From Adiantum capillus-veneris (taxonomy: Eukaryota; Streptophyta; Polypodiopsida; Polypodiales; Pteridaceae): a stretch of DNA of 30,500 bases. The translations under genes were made by a program, and so were the position numbers. Each line of letters begins with the position of its first letter. The first letter of the stretch is position 1. Under the pieces are notes generated by a model, which ran no database searches, was not told where the DNA came from, and was given only the letters and a program-made list of their open reading frames with translations. Of the stretch, positions 8,780-20,937 are shown piece by piece. Location of the stretch: positions 93,037,029 to 93,067,528 of the forward strand of contig CM043959.1 of the NCBI GenBank assembly GCA_014529385.2, given 5' to 3'.

Positions 8780-11246
8780 GACCTATTTGATAAGATAAAA
8801 GGGTCCACCTACCTCAATAGGATTGACTTTAAAAGTGGCTATCATCAAATAAGGATAGTTGATCAAGACATTGTAAAGACCGCATTTTGCACTACGTTTG
8901 GTCTTTACAAATATATTGTCATGACTTTTGGCTTGACTAATGCAGTAGCCGCATTCAACTGCTTGATGGAGAAGCTATTCAGGCCTCACCGAACCTTTAC
9001 TAGAGTGTTCTTCAATGATATCATCATCTACTCTAATTCATTAGAGGAATACAAGCAACACCTACAGGTAATATTTTATCTAAGAGAGAGTAAACTTAGT
9101 GAATTTTTCTTACAAGAGATTCAGTATTTAGGTCACATTATCTCTCAAGATGGCATCCAAATGGATCCATCAAAGTTAGAGGTAATAAAAGAATGGCCTA
9201 AACCAAGGAATCTTCATGAACTAAGATGCTTTACAGGTATGTGTGCATACTATAGTCGCTTCATAGAAAAGCTCTCACTAATAGTAGTAAGACCATTACA
9301 TGACCTAACAAAGAAAAATGTTAGGTATACATGGTCTTCCAAGGAGAACAATGATTTTGAAAAGCTTAAAGAAAATCTTATCTCTCAACCTGTGCTTACA
9401 CTACCGGATCTCTCAAAGCCATTTGAGGTCCAATATGATGCTTGTGGTGATTGCCTTGGAGCTGTTTTGCTCCAAGAAGGGCACGCCATAGGCTATGAAA
9501 GCCAAAGGCTCGACCCTATTGAGCAAGCTCTAAGCATATATAAAAAGGAACTCCTTGTAGTTCTACATGCCTTAGACTCATGGAAGCACTATTTATTGGG
9601 GACTCCTTTCATTTTGCGAACGGATCACCAAAGTCTTAAGGACTTCATGACGCAGACCAAGCTCTCCGACAAACAAATGAGGTGGGTATATTTCCTTTTG
9701 CAAATTCATTTTCATATTGCTCACATTGCTAGAAAGCATAATCAAGTAGCCGATGCACTCTCAAGATGGCTAAGAGTGAATGCGGTTTTCATAGCAACTC
9801 ACAATGATCTATCTTCTATGATAGGTGAGTATGCTATTGATCCTGATTTTAAAGATGTGATTTCAGCCCTTGCGTTGGGGAAAAAAGAGGAACCATTTAC
9901 TTTACAAGATGGTTATCTTCTCTATGGCAATAGACTATGCATTACCAACTCACTATGTGTAAAAATAATGTATGAATCTCATGCTCATCCTTATGCGGAG
10001 CATAGAGGGACTCAGTCTACCCTAAAAGGGATTGAAACATATTTCTATTGGCCTACCATGAAAGAAAATATACAAGAGTATGTTTCTAAACGTGTGGTAT
10101 GCCAAAACACAAAGTTTGATAGAGGGAAGCAACTTGGATTGCTTCAACCTTTGCCAATCCCTAATTCACCATGGGAGAGCATATCCATGGATTTTATCTT
10201 TGGGTTTCCTAAGCCTATCCATGGGAATACAGGAATATGGATGATAGTAGACAGGTTCAATAAACAAGCTCATTTTATATCTTCCCACCAAATGGCAACC
10301 CTCTTCATTTCATAAATCTTCAAGTACCATGCCTTGCCAATGTCCATAGTGTTGGATAGAGATCCTAGAATGACCAGTAACTTCTAGAATGTTCTCTTTG
10401 AGAATTTAAGGACAAGGCTAAATTTCTCTTCGGCCTATTACCCACAAACGGATGGCAAAAGTGAAATAGCTAATCTAACAATTCTTGATTTACTAAAAGC
10501 CTATGTAATAGAAGTAGATCAAAGGTCCCAATGGGAGAAGTACTTACCCTTAGTGGAGTATGCCTACAATAACACTGTACATACTTCCACGGGAAAAGCA
10601 CCTTTTGAGGTAATAGAGGGAAGATCAAAAAGTCCCTTGGTACTTAAGGTACACAAGCATCTTCACTCTGCAAGATAAGTATAATAGAGACCTACAAGAA
10701 TCTTTCCAAAAGATTAAGGATGCTATCTCTATCTCATAGAAAAGGCAAAAGGATGTTGCTGACAAGCACAGAAGAGCACAAGCCTTTAAAGAAAAGGATT
10801 GGGTCTTATTCAAATTTCCCAAGGCTTGATTAAGGCACGCGACTGGCAAGAATCCTACGAGACACCAAAAGTACTATGCTCACTTAGCAAAAAGGTACTA
10901 TGGCCCCTTCCAGATTCTTAGGCCAATCAATGAGATGGCCTATCAACTCAAGTTTCCTAGCCATGGGCTCATACACAATGATTTTCATGTGAGCCTATTA
11001 AAGCCTTACAAAGGAGATCCACCTCAAGAACAAACTATTGAAGACCCACCGGAGATCGAGGACCAAGAGGCTGTAGCCTAAGTCCATTCTCCGACATGAG
11101 ACAAGGTACTAAGAGGTGGTAGGACTATCCAATGATATCTTATTAAGTTTAAGAATTATCCTTTTGAAGATGCTAGATGGATGCAAGGCATACAATTAAA
11201 GGATAACCTAAACCTTGTCAATGCTTACAATGCTTCCCTAGAGTAA
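8780..11246 (+). pseudogene. pol: Ty3/gypsy pol relic: RT, RNase H, integrase, chromodomain
   Basis: One frame is open from 8780 to 10315 and then continues past stops at 10313 and 10384. RT: DFKSGYHQIRI, TTFGLYKYIVMTFGLTNA, then the catalytic box reading FFND where FFDD is expected. RNase H: YDACGDCLGAVLL, YKKELLVVLHAL, LRTDHQSL, HNQVADALSR. Integrase: HHCC finger with the first Cys replaced by Arg (SKRVVCQN), then SMDFI, LDRDPRMTS and QTDGKSE for the D,D,E triad. The C-terminus has [10 protein letters not shown]-like sequence and a chromodomain-like YLIKFKNYPFEDARWM at about 11140-11180, which marks a chromovirus. At least one further frame change occurs before the TAA at 11244-11246. Not functional. 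Confidence 0.9.
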
Positions 11247-11652
11247 TCAAATGTACAAATGTTAAAAATGAACAAAGTTTTTGTCTTATAAGACTCTCTT
11301 TTTCTTTATTGTGCACAAAAATGAAGTAGTATGCATGCTTAGATCAAGTTTGCAGCGACGACATCTCCCAAACACCAAGTAGAGCTTGTCACTGTACTAT
11401 GGAAGATTGATAGGACTAATGTGCAGACATGCTTGCGGCATCTTAGGCTCTCAAGCACCAAATGAACTAGTCATCCATTTTGGAACGATGTCCTATGGTA
11501 ACATAGGGAACCTCTACCCGCTAGGAGAAGACTAGTGAATATGCTTTATCTTCTCCACCCCATAGTCAAGGACGACTATGATTTCAAGAGAGAGGTAATG
11601 TTGTAATAATCAATATCTAATTCCCCTAAATGATTTTATCATGTTAAACTGA
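11247..11652. other. Gypsy 3' untranslated region
   Basis: The stretch between the pol relic and the 3' LTR has no open frame of note. I see no convincing polypurine tract directly before the LTR; a short purine run lies at about 11585-11596. Confidence 0.5.
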
Positions 11653-12280
11653 TCATTTAATATAGGGAAGTGCCAGGGGAGAAAAAGCTAGAATATTGGT
11701 TAAGGTGGAATACCGGCCGCAATAGGATTTAAAGGAGGCAAAATATGGATCCAAAAGGGGGTCCATTTGCAAAAGAGCAATGTGCAACAATGGGCTTAAA
11801 AGACCCTAAGGTCTAGCCCACTAAGACTTCCAAAATTCTAAGGTTCCAAAATTCAAATGTTGTGTCCAAAGGTCAAAGCTAAGGAAATTTGGATGCTTTG
11901 TGTGTGTGTACAAAAGTCTTCACAAGTCCCTACATAGGAGGGGGCAAGCCCAAGAAGTAGGGTATGAGAGAGAAACACCCACAGACGCTCACAAGCTTCA
12001 TTTGTACACAAGGGGAAAGAGGGACACATGTCACCTCCCTATGCTAGATGCCCACGAGGTGTACTCAAATCCTATTGGATTGCCATGGAGGTGGACCAAT
12101 GAAAATTAGGCTATAGTAAATCTAGTTTAATTAATTTAAAAATACTTAATAAAAGAACCGATAAGAATTAAGCTCTCTTGAGGACTATTGGACAGTCTCC
12201 CAAGGGGTCCAATGAGCATTCAACAGACCAATGTCTTGCCTGATTCCGATTGGCTAGGAGGCAAAGGAGTCCAATGAGAG
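11653..12280 (+). repeat. 3' LTR of the Ty3/gypsy element (part shared with 5' LTR)
   Basis: Direct repeat of the 5' LTR, without the TIR insertion. It contains the empty TTAA site at about 12170-12173. The promoter box has decayed to TACAAAA (11909-11915). The motif ATTGG...GGAGG...CCAATGA occurs at about 12072-12105, 12247-12278 and again beyond the shared part at 12373-12402, so CCAAT-type boxes in both orientations are iterated through the LTR. Confidence 0.85.
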
Positions 12281-13440
<1,160 letters not shown>

Positions 13441-15232
13441 GAGTTTAAGACATTTAAAAACTCAACTTCATCTTCACACTCAAAGTGTGTAGTGCAAAAA
13501 TAATGCCCAAAAAATTGCTAATGGCAAGACTCTTGCTTGTCCGTTAGAATTGATGGGTACTCAAAGAAATAGAATTGTTCAATCATTGATGGATTATGAA
13601 CAAATGACTCTTAGACATTCCATAATAGATGGCAATATATGGATCTTAGCCCTTCTGTTATCGTATTGACATATGAATATTTTAATAAAATCATGCCTAG
13701 ATTCGCCTTTCCCGCAGAGAATTTGGAAAGAGAGAGAGAGAATACTAGGCTGAGGAAAACTCCTTATTCTAATGTGTTGTATGCTCCTTGCATATGCTCT
13801 AGTGCATACCATGTATGTCATGGCTGATGCAATAAGCATACAATAGTATGCTTGTACAACTCTCTCATAGAGAGAGGTACCCTAAGTGAAATCTTGACCA
13901 GCTTGCCGTGTATGTGATAGTGATTGTATCAGGGTGCATATGTATGGCATTTTGCCTATGAATAAACATAAACACAAAATGTTTTAAAATATCAATAATT
14001 GACCTCGTCCTTGATAGAGCAGGTAGTGTGATAGCGGAAGCGTATACAATGATGGGTGTTTTATGTCCATCGTACTTGTATGTCTTGGCTTCAATGATAG
14101 TCCCAACCATGTGAGTTGCTCGTATACGTGCCTTGCACAATTACCCTGGCATGGATACATCACAGTGCACCGTTGCATAGACTATGAGCTTATATCCACA
14201 TAGTGCCAAAGACGTGTGTCATTATCATTGATCTAAAGTCAATCGATAATTCCTTGGCCCATAAAAGAAGTCGTACTTCTCATGAGGTCGGGAAAAGAAC
14301 TTTGCTTTGTAGAGCAGATTCTTATGGAGCCTGCCCAAGCACTTTGCTTTGCACAACAGAGAGATCGTTTCCAAAATGAAAAGTAAACCGTAGACAAAAC
14401 AAACATAACTTGAAATTTACTAACTTTGTCGCTCATGTGAAACATTGCTCAAGGGAGGTAGTGTATGTATCATTTACACCCTTGCGTGATTGAAAAATCG
14501 GCAGACATCTTGGCAAGTTTCCCCAAGTTTGTATGCTATTAGCATATTTCAAACTGTGGAAACCGCTATGCCAATTTTGAAAGGGAAGCCTTGATTCATG
14601 TAAGTACTCATACAATTCTGGAGCTCATAGCTAATACACACTCTTGATAATGTAGAATGTTATAGCAAAAGAAAGTCGACCTTGTCGAGCATTCATAAAT
14701 AATTGATCTTGTCAAATTGTAGGTAATGGTCGGTCTTATCGAGGGACCCGTTCCTCCTTTATCAAGGCTATCAATAGGCTGTGCTGATCTCCATGAGATG
14801 CTCAAGCACTACCATGCCCTAACCTTTTCCAGGCATGGGAAGAAGTATTTCTTTTAAATGAGAACATTGCTCACTCAACCCGTGCTTGACTGTGAGTGGC
14901 TGCTCCTCACCGTGTGTTCAGAAAAACAAAAACATCATGCTCACAAGCCTTGCTTGTGCCTCAAGTGTTGAAAATGTACAAGCATGGAAAAAAAATTTCA
15001 TGGCAACATACATACATGGTAGAGTACTCACATTGACTTTCCTAATAACGTTTGCCTTACATGTCGCAGGACTTGCATGTACCGGTATGCAACAGTCCTT
15101 GCCTGAACACTTTGACATTTGTCCTTGACAAACATCCCTTGGAACAAACTCCCCTTTCACCACGAGTCATGGTCTTGAAGCTTTATTTTACTAGTTAAAA
15201 AGTTTCTGCAAAATAAACTCAGAAGCAAGCTA
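13441..15232. other. About 1.8 kb without a supported gene
   Basis: Only short frames on both strands, none with a domain I recognise. Words such as 'ccttgcat', 'cgaccttgt' and 'aagctttgc' recur, which suggests degraded repeat DNA, and the interval runs into a clear 56-bp tandem repeat. Confidence 0.5.
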
Positions 15233-15400
15233 GCTTGAAATAAATCTGCGTATCAACGACCTTGTTGACCCACTGAGGTTGGTAACAAGCTTGAAATAAA
15301 TCTGCGTATCAACGACCTTGTTGACCCACTGAGGTTGGTAACAAGCTTTAAATAAATATGCATATCAGCAACATGGTCAACCCACTGAGGATATCGTTCT
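15233..15400. repeat. 56-bp tandem repeat, three copies
   Basis: Copies at 15233-15288 and 15289-15344 appear identical. A third copy from 15345 to about 15400 has diverged (gctttaaataaatatgcata... versus gcttgaaataaatctgcgta...). The perfect identity of the first two beside a diverged third suggests a recent extra duplication. Confidence 0.9.
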
Positions 15401-16100
15401 ATTTACCTTGCTTTCCTTGAATCCATAAACAGATAGATTGACAACCTTTTGCATGTCGATGGTTCTTAATGACCCCTTCCATGCCTTGCATGGCTTGAAA
15501 AAACAAATTTGCAACATCTTGTTGAATGCCTTGCATGCTATACCAAGATCCTTGACAAAAAGCGTAAAATCATCAAGAAAGAATCAACCTGCGGTGTAAA
15601 ATTAATTTTATTAACATCTTGCATGCTGCATCTCTCAAAAACTTGCACCTTATAGCCCTATGGCCTATCTGCATCCATAGTTGTGCACATGCCAGGGGGT
15701 GCTAATGCTGCGACTACTGGGTGTCTTCCTAGGGAGGGCATGTACCCTTAGAACCTTACAAAAGTGGCCACCCTATGACCATGGGCAGTCCCCCAAGTGG
15801 AGAAAGAAGAAGGAAAAATGATGGCGGCGGCCTGCTAAAGAGCTGCACGAGGAAAAAGAAGAGAACCCCATCCACTCCGTTACTCCTCTTACCTCACCAC
15901 AGGGTCGAGATTTTCTCCCCTTGGAGCCACGAATGAGATGAACGCACCTGCAGAGGATTTTGACCAAGTCAAAATTTAAATCTCTCCTTGCTCCAAGAGC
16001 GCGTGTACACGGCCGTTACACAATTTTTCTCGCTCCGCCTTCTCATAAAGGATCCAACCCATGCAGTGTTGTGCCCCTACCCTTGGCAGCTTGATGACAA

Positions 16101-16103
<3 letters not shown>
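15401..16103. other. Non-coding stretch
   Basis: Repeated 'ccttgcatg/gcatgcc' words and no long frame with a domain. No gene supported. Confidence 0.45.

Positions 16104-16187
<84 letters not shown>
16104..16187. repeat. (AG)n microsatellite, 84 bp
   Basis: 42 uninterrupted AG units. The sequence directly to its right (ggaggtcaaatatgaccc / atgggaccaaa) resembles the sequence right of the (AG)n at 17454-17488, so the microsatellite is part of a dispersed repeat unit. Confidence 0.98.
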
Positions 16188-16193
<6 letters not shown>

Positions 16194-16268
16194 TATCGTC
16201 CTCGGAGGTCAAATATGACCCATGGGACCAAATGAACATGTCACGTGGTGTGAATGGAGGTCATAAGT

Positions 16269-16317
16269 GACTCTCGATGCTCAAAAATGGCTGAAATGAG
16301 CATCCCAATAGAGAGTC
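16269..16317. repeat. Inverted repeat (hairpin)
   Basis: GACTCTC-GATGCTCA (16269-16283) pairs with TGAGCATC (16297-16304) and GAGAGTC (16311-16317). The 8-bp inner and 7-bp outer stems are separated by a 6-nt bulge on one side. It lies about 80 bp right of the (AG)n block. Function unknown. Confidence 0.7.
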
Positions 16318-16946
16318 CACATCGTGGTTGGGAGAGGAAGGTATGTAGGGAGAGTTCATGGCTCAATATATGGGGAAAAGAGGACCTAATGTGGTCAAAA
16401 TCTCAACACTAAAGTAGGGTGTGGTACTCACTTTCTCGCACTTGGACGAGGACATAAGGTGCAAAGTCGATGACACTCCTCGCCAGTGCCCCAACATCCT
16501 GTCTCTCAGTGTAGAGAATGGGAGCTAAGACGAATGAAGGCAATGGTGCGGATCGCACTCAACGGGATGGGCTCAATGATGTAGGGATGGGTTCGGTTAC
16601 CTCGTTCGGAGAAGAAGAAATATTTGTAGTTTGGGCAACGTGTGTGGTGTAATTGCTGAAGCGAGAACCTCCGTATTTCTCCCAAGCCGTGATACATTGG
16701 CGTTGTAAGAAGGCCTCATTAACTTGGGAGTCGAATCGATGCATCCTTGACCAAGTGACATGCATCCTATCTTCCAAAACATTTCTTGATGTCAAGCATC
16801 CACCCCGAACTTAGTATTTTTCTCTTGCACGTCTTTTGAACCTTTTGACTTACTTCATATGCGATTCTAGGAAGAGGGATGCCATGCCTCACCTCCATTG
16901 ATCGTCCCTCCAAGGGATCTTGCCCATGACTCATATCCATGGAACT
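16318..16946. other. Unassigned stretch, possible minus-strand relic
   Basis: Short minus-strand frames at 16559-16795 encode protein-like sequence (e.g. HVTWSRMHRFDSQVNEAFLQ), but I recognise no family and the frames are short. It may be debris of a transposon protein gene. Confidence 0.3.
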
Positions 16947-16954
16947 CACACACA

Positions 16955-17049
<95 letters not shown>
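16947..17049. repeat. Compound (CA)n-(GA)n microsatellite
   Basis: About 13 CA units directly followed by about 39 AG units without interruption. Confidence 0.98.
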
Positions 17050-17050
<1 letters not shown>

Positions 17051-17306
17051 ACATACACTGCCCTGCATTCCGTGGAAAGCCTTCCTCCCTCCTCCATAGC
17101 TCTCCCCTCCCTTGAGATCTAATACCAATAAAAGGCCATAGGGATGATAGACATGCTCTTAACCACCCAACCTGCCTATATATAGGCCCCTGGCACTTTG
17201 GCTCTTAGCTAGATCTAGCCCCTGAACCGCATGTGTATCTGGAGTTGACCCTTAGCCCTTGGCCCATCCTACCTTAGGCCTGACAGGTATCTTAGTCCTC
17301 TATGAG

Positions 17307-17330
17307 CCCCCCCCCCCCCCCCCCCCCCCC
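17307..17330. repeat. Poly(C) tract, 24 bases
   Basis: Twenty-four consecutive C. Such G/C homopolymers are uncommon and may be under- or over-called in assemblies. Confidence 0.9.
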
Positions 17331-17452
17331 TCTCGTGTGCATGCCTTTTCTATTCACATCCTCCCTCATCTCGCCCACACATGCATCCCTCTGCAAAGAC
17401 CACCTCACCTCAGCTCCCTTTGCTGGTGCTCCTCGTCTGTAAATGAACGAGC

Positions 17453-17453
<1 letters not shown>

Positions 17454-17488
<35 letters not shown>
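17454..17488. repeat. (AG)n microsatellite with shared right flank
   Basis: About 17 AG units followed by 'catggaggtcagataaga' and 'cctatgggaccaaa', which match the right flank of the (AG)n at 16104-16187. Confidence 0.9.
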
Positions 17489-17492
<4 letters not shown>

Positions 17493-17639
17493 TCATCCAT
17501 GGAGGTCAGATAAGACCTATGGGACCAAAGCAATAATAGTACAACAATACCTCTTGAGTGAAGGTATGGGATACATATCAGTTAAGGTCTAAGGGACCAT
17601 CGGATAGAGTAGAAAAAGAAAACACAACTAAAACTAAAA

Positions 17640-18521
17640 CTAAGGAGGGTTAAGGGATGGAGGTGTCAGTTTGGGAGTCCAAAACTCTTGGATGACCGCT
17701 TTACCATCTCAATAGACCGCCCACTTACCTTGTTTGCGGGCTTCATGTATCTTCTTGAGCTCATTTGCTTTGAGTTTCAATTGGTTGGTAGTCAATTCCT
17801 CTGCTATCCAGAACTTGGTTCCCTTGAGGAGGCGGGATTGGCACAAAATCGTCATCCCCTCCTCCTTGGTCTTGAAGGTGATGATGTAGTGCTCAAGTGG
17901 CACGTGTCTATTTGTGTCGTTGATCCATGAGACTCTGTCGTGTTCGATGGTGATTGATTGGAGGGTGTCGTTGAGCTTGGCGATCACATCTTCTAGTGTG
18001 TCCTCATCCGTGCACCAAGATGTTGAAAGTCCCCCAATTCTCACTTTGAGACTGAGAGATTCTTGTAGTTTGCGTTCTTGAAAGGCCGCCTCTATTTTGG
18101 TGTAGATCTTCTTTGTGATCTCATGCGTTACCTCATGGACTTTCTCTTGAGAAATTGTGACTTCGGCAAGGGAGGCTTCAACCTTGCATGCCTTTGCGAG
18201 AACGGCTTGACTCCCAGTTTCTTGAAAGCTCTCGAGCTTGTGTACCCGTTGTTTGAGAGCTGTGTTCTCTTCTATGAGGGCTTGGACCTGAGCCTCAAGG
18301 GTGGAGATTCTTGATTCTTGGCGGGCAGAGGGATCCTTTCGGGGGGCGACAGCCGCAGCAAGGAAACTCCGTGGGTGAGGTGTCGGCGTGCCAAAGGTGG
18401 ACATATTGTCTGCAGGTTGTGTGGCTAAGGCTCGTTGAGGTTGGGTTGAGACCTTGGGCATTATGGCTCTCTCTATGGAACAGTCAGATTTTTTATTGTG
18501 GGACCGTCCCTTGCAAGGCAT
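17640..18521 (-). pseudogene. LINE-type ORF1 protein (coiled coil plus RRM-like), one nonsense mutation
   Basis: The minus-strand ATG is at 18521; the frame is also open further upstream to about 18569 without another ATG. The N-terminus is basic and Pro/Ser-rich. A heptad region (about residues 65-100, RISTLEAQVQALIEENTALK) predicts a coiled coil. Then an RRM-like module follows (LKVRIGGL ... YIITFKTKEEGM) and a C-terminal block LLKGTKFWIAEELT ... ELKKIHEARKQGKWAVY. This order is typical of L1-like ORF1 nucleic-acid chaperones. A TGA at 17709-17711 interrupts the frame exactly where an Arg codon (CGA) would fit. The same frame then continues with DGKAVIQEFWTPKLT to the stop at 17640. No ORF2 follows downstream, so the copy is a fragment. 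Confidence 0.65.
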
Positions 18522-18651
18522 CGGAACCTTCGGAACCTTTGACCGTGGGACTCGGTCCAATCTTTTCAAGGAAAAAAATTAAAAACGTTGGACAGGGTTC
18601 GACAATGGGATGCTGAACGGTTGCTTGCAACGCGACCGCTCAGCGCCTACA

Positions 18652-18682
18652 ACACTGCAGGCAACGCGGTTGCCTGCAGTGT
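18652..18682. repeat. Near-perfect hairpin upstream of the LINE ORF1
   Basis: ACACTGCAGGCAAC and GTTGCCTGCAGTGT form a perfect 14-bp stem around a GCG loop. Outer segments (GCGACC at 18632-18637, GGTCGC at 18683-18688) could add a second stem. On the minus strand this lies about 130 bp before the ORF1 ATG, in its presumed 5' UTR. Confidence 0.8.
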
Positions 18683-18688
18683 GGTCGC

Positions 18689-19131
18689 AAATCCTGGGGC
18701 GGTCACTTTTTAGAATGTGTATGATATCACTTGAGTTAACCGGAGAGGATTATTAAAAGACCAAAATGTATAAAAATGTATACATACAGACGGGGGTGGG
18801 GGTTTTTTAAATAGGCTCATAGTGTAAGTATAATATTTATATTGGGGTATTATTAATTTCCTCTTGAACGCACGTGATATAGGGGTCTTTTGATAAGTGA
18901 CTGCCCTGGGTCGCAAATTCAGCATGGTCAGCAGGGCGTTGATAGGCTTAAGCAGTGCGCACGGCCACACGTGTTGCAGGTCGATAGCAGAACGTAGGGA
19001 CAAGATCTGACGAGATCGTAGTGTGATTGGCAGAGGGAGGAAAATCTTGTAGATTAACCCCCCTAGCCATACACTACCCTACAGCCTGGCGGGGAGTTCA
19101 GATGAATGTAGAGCTAGGGCAAACGTAGAGC

Positions 19132-19132
<1 letters not shown>
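18689..19132. other. Unassigned non-coding stretch
   Basis: No gene or clear repeat. It may contain the 5' end of the LINE, but I see no boundary or target-site duplication. Confidence 0.4.

Positions 19133-19167
<35 letters not shown>
19133..19167. repeat. (AG)n microsatellite, about 35 bp
   Basis: Uninterrupted AG dinucleotides following a duplicated 'gtagagctag' word. Confidence 0.95.
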
Positions 19168-19169
<2 letters not shown>

Positions 19170-19249
19170 AAACAAATGTGTTACAATGTATGCTATTAGA
19201 AGATCATTAACAAAGCATTCACAAAAGCAAGTGATCGACATTAGCTACA

Positions 19250-19823
19250 ACATCCTGATTATGATGCACTAAAACATGGCCTTAATTAATCATCCACTAC
19301 ATCATCATCTACTAGTTCCATAACCAAGTCGATGTGGTCTATGTGGAGTCACAATTCATCAAAATAAGCATAGGGATCAAAACGATCATCCTCATCATCA
19401 TTCTCTTATTCTAGCTCTTCATCCTCTTCTTCATCTTCCATGTAGGTTTGTTCTTCTTCCTCGACATAATTCTCATTCTCTTCGTCAAAGCGGTTGTGCT
19501 CGAAGTTCTTCACCTTCCATTTCTCCTTCATCACCATCATTGTGTTCGTCCATAGTGGTTCCTATGTTCGCTGCATCATCTAGTATACATCTTGATCTTA
19601 ATGTGACTTGAATGACAAACAAATACCTTCGTTCATAAATACTTGGAAGATAGATCACTTGCTCACAGCTTTCTCGAGAGATGTAGATATCAGTTATGTG
19701 TTTTTCCCTAATTGGTCGAGGTAAAGGCTCATGTGAGCCCATGTTTTGTCCCACATGCTCATGTTCGCTTGGCCCTATTTTTCTTCGCTTGGCCCTATTT
19801 TTCCTTCCCCCTTCAATGTCCAA
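19250..19823 (-). pseudogene. Acidic C-terminal relic, possibly of a CACTA/EnSpm transposase
   Basis: The minus strand reads ...SCEQVIYLPSIYERRYLFVIQV... (about 19590-19660) and then a very acidic tail rich in Glu and Asp (about 19390-19490, after a frame change) with stops at about 19408 and 19350. The layout of a 'QVxYLP...ERRxLFVxQV' block followed by an acidic end resembles the C-terminal part of plant CACTA TNP2-type proteins, but the similarity is by eye and short. The upstream catalytic part would lie at higher coordinates and is replaced there by the hairpin array. Possible alternative: an unrelated acidic protein relic. Confidence 0.35.
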
Positions 19824-20350
19824 AACCCCTAGTTTGGCCCCTCTATTATAAGGGTTTTGGCATGCCTATTTGCATGCAATTGGCTCCCCAAATGGGCAAC
19901 CAATTTCTTGCAAATAGGCATGCCAAAACGTCTCTAATAGAGGGGCCAAATGGTAGCCTAAAACCCCTCTAATAGAGGGGCAATAATCATCCTAAAATCC
20001 CTAGTTTTGGGTATGAGTTTGGCCCCTCTATTAGAGGGGTTTTGGCATGTCTATTTGCATGCAATGGGCTCCCCAAAGGGGCAGCCTATTGCATGCAAAT
20101 ATGCATGTCAAAATCTCTCTAATAGAGGGGGCAAATGGAATGAGTTTGGCTCCACTATTAGTGTTCGCATGCCTAATCACATGCAATGGGCAGCCCAAAC
20201 CCCTCTAAAAGAGGGGTGAAACTCATGCCTTAAATTGGTTGATTGAAAGGCTCATATGAGCCCATGGGTTGTCCCACATGCTCTTTTGTTTTAACCCTAT
20301 TTTTCCCACCCCCTTCACTGTCCAAAACCCATAGTTTGGACCCTCTATTA
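19711..20350. repeat. Direct duplication, about 527-bp spacing
   Basis: 19711-19850 (ttggtcgaggtaaaggctca ... gtttggcccctctatta) recurs at 20238-20350 with changes. Both contain the palindrome GGCTCATRTGAGCC and lead into a hairpin module, so the array below was partly amplified as a larger block. Confidence 0.8.
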
Positions 20351-20757
20351 AAGGGATTTTTGCATGCAATGGTGGGTAGCCCGTTTGTGTTGCCCATTAC
20401 ATGCAAATAGGCATGCCAAAAGCCCTCTAATAGAGGGGCCAAATGGGCTTCCCAAAACCCCTAGTTTATGGCATGGCTATAGACCCTCTATTAGAGAGGT
20501 TTTGACACGTCTATTTGCATGCAATGGGATGCCTGTCTGGGTAGCCCATTTGTTGCATGCAAATAGGCATGCCAAAAAACCTCCAATAGAGGGGACAAAC
20601 GGTAGCCCAAAACCCCTCTAATAGAGGGTCCAAACTCATCCCAAAACCCCTAGTTTTGGGTACGAGTTTGGCCCCTCTATGAGGGGATTTGGCATGCCGA
20701 TTTTCATGCAATGGGCTATCCATCTACATGCCAAAGCCTCTCTAATAGAGGGGCCAA
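19833..20757. repeat. Array of about five long hairpin modules
   Basis: Modules at 19833-19950, 20018-20135, 20335-20443, 20481-20599 and 20667-20757. Each left arm reads roughly TTTGGCCCCTCTATTAGAGG - TTTTGGCATGCCTATTTGCA - TGCAATGGGCT. Each right arm is its inverted complement, with a loop of about 12-20 nt around 'ccccaaangggc'. Stems are about 45-50 bp with mismatches. Inside the arms are smaller palindromes (CCCCTCTATTAGAGGGG, ATTTGCATGCAAAT). The spacing from the first to the second and from the fourth to the fifth start is 185-186 bp. Single half-arms also follow (e.g. 20810-20835). No protein-coding signal. It may be a foldback-type element or a satellite. Confidence 0.85.
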
Positions 20758-20937
20758 TTGGTATCCCAAAACCCTTCTAAGAGAGGGGCCAAACTTATCC
20801 CAAAAATCCTCTATTTGCATGCAATGGGATCCCCAAACGGGTGTATGTGAGTGTGTATATACATGTACATGCATGCAAACTATTATATATGTTTAGGTTG
20901 TATTTGAGTTTTCTTTTCTCTCCTTTTTAGTTGTGAC

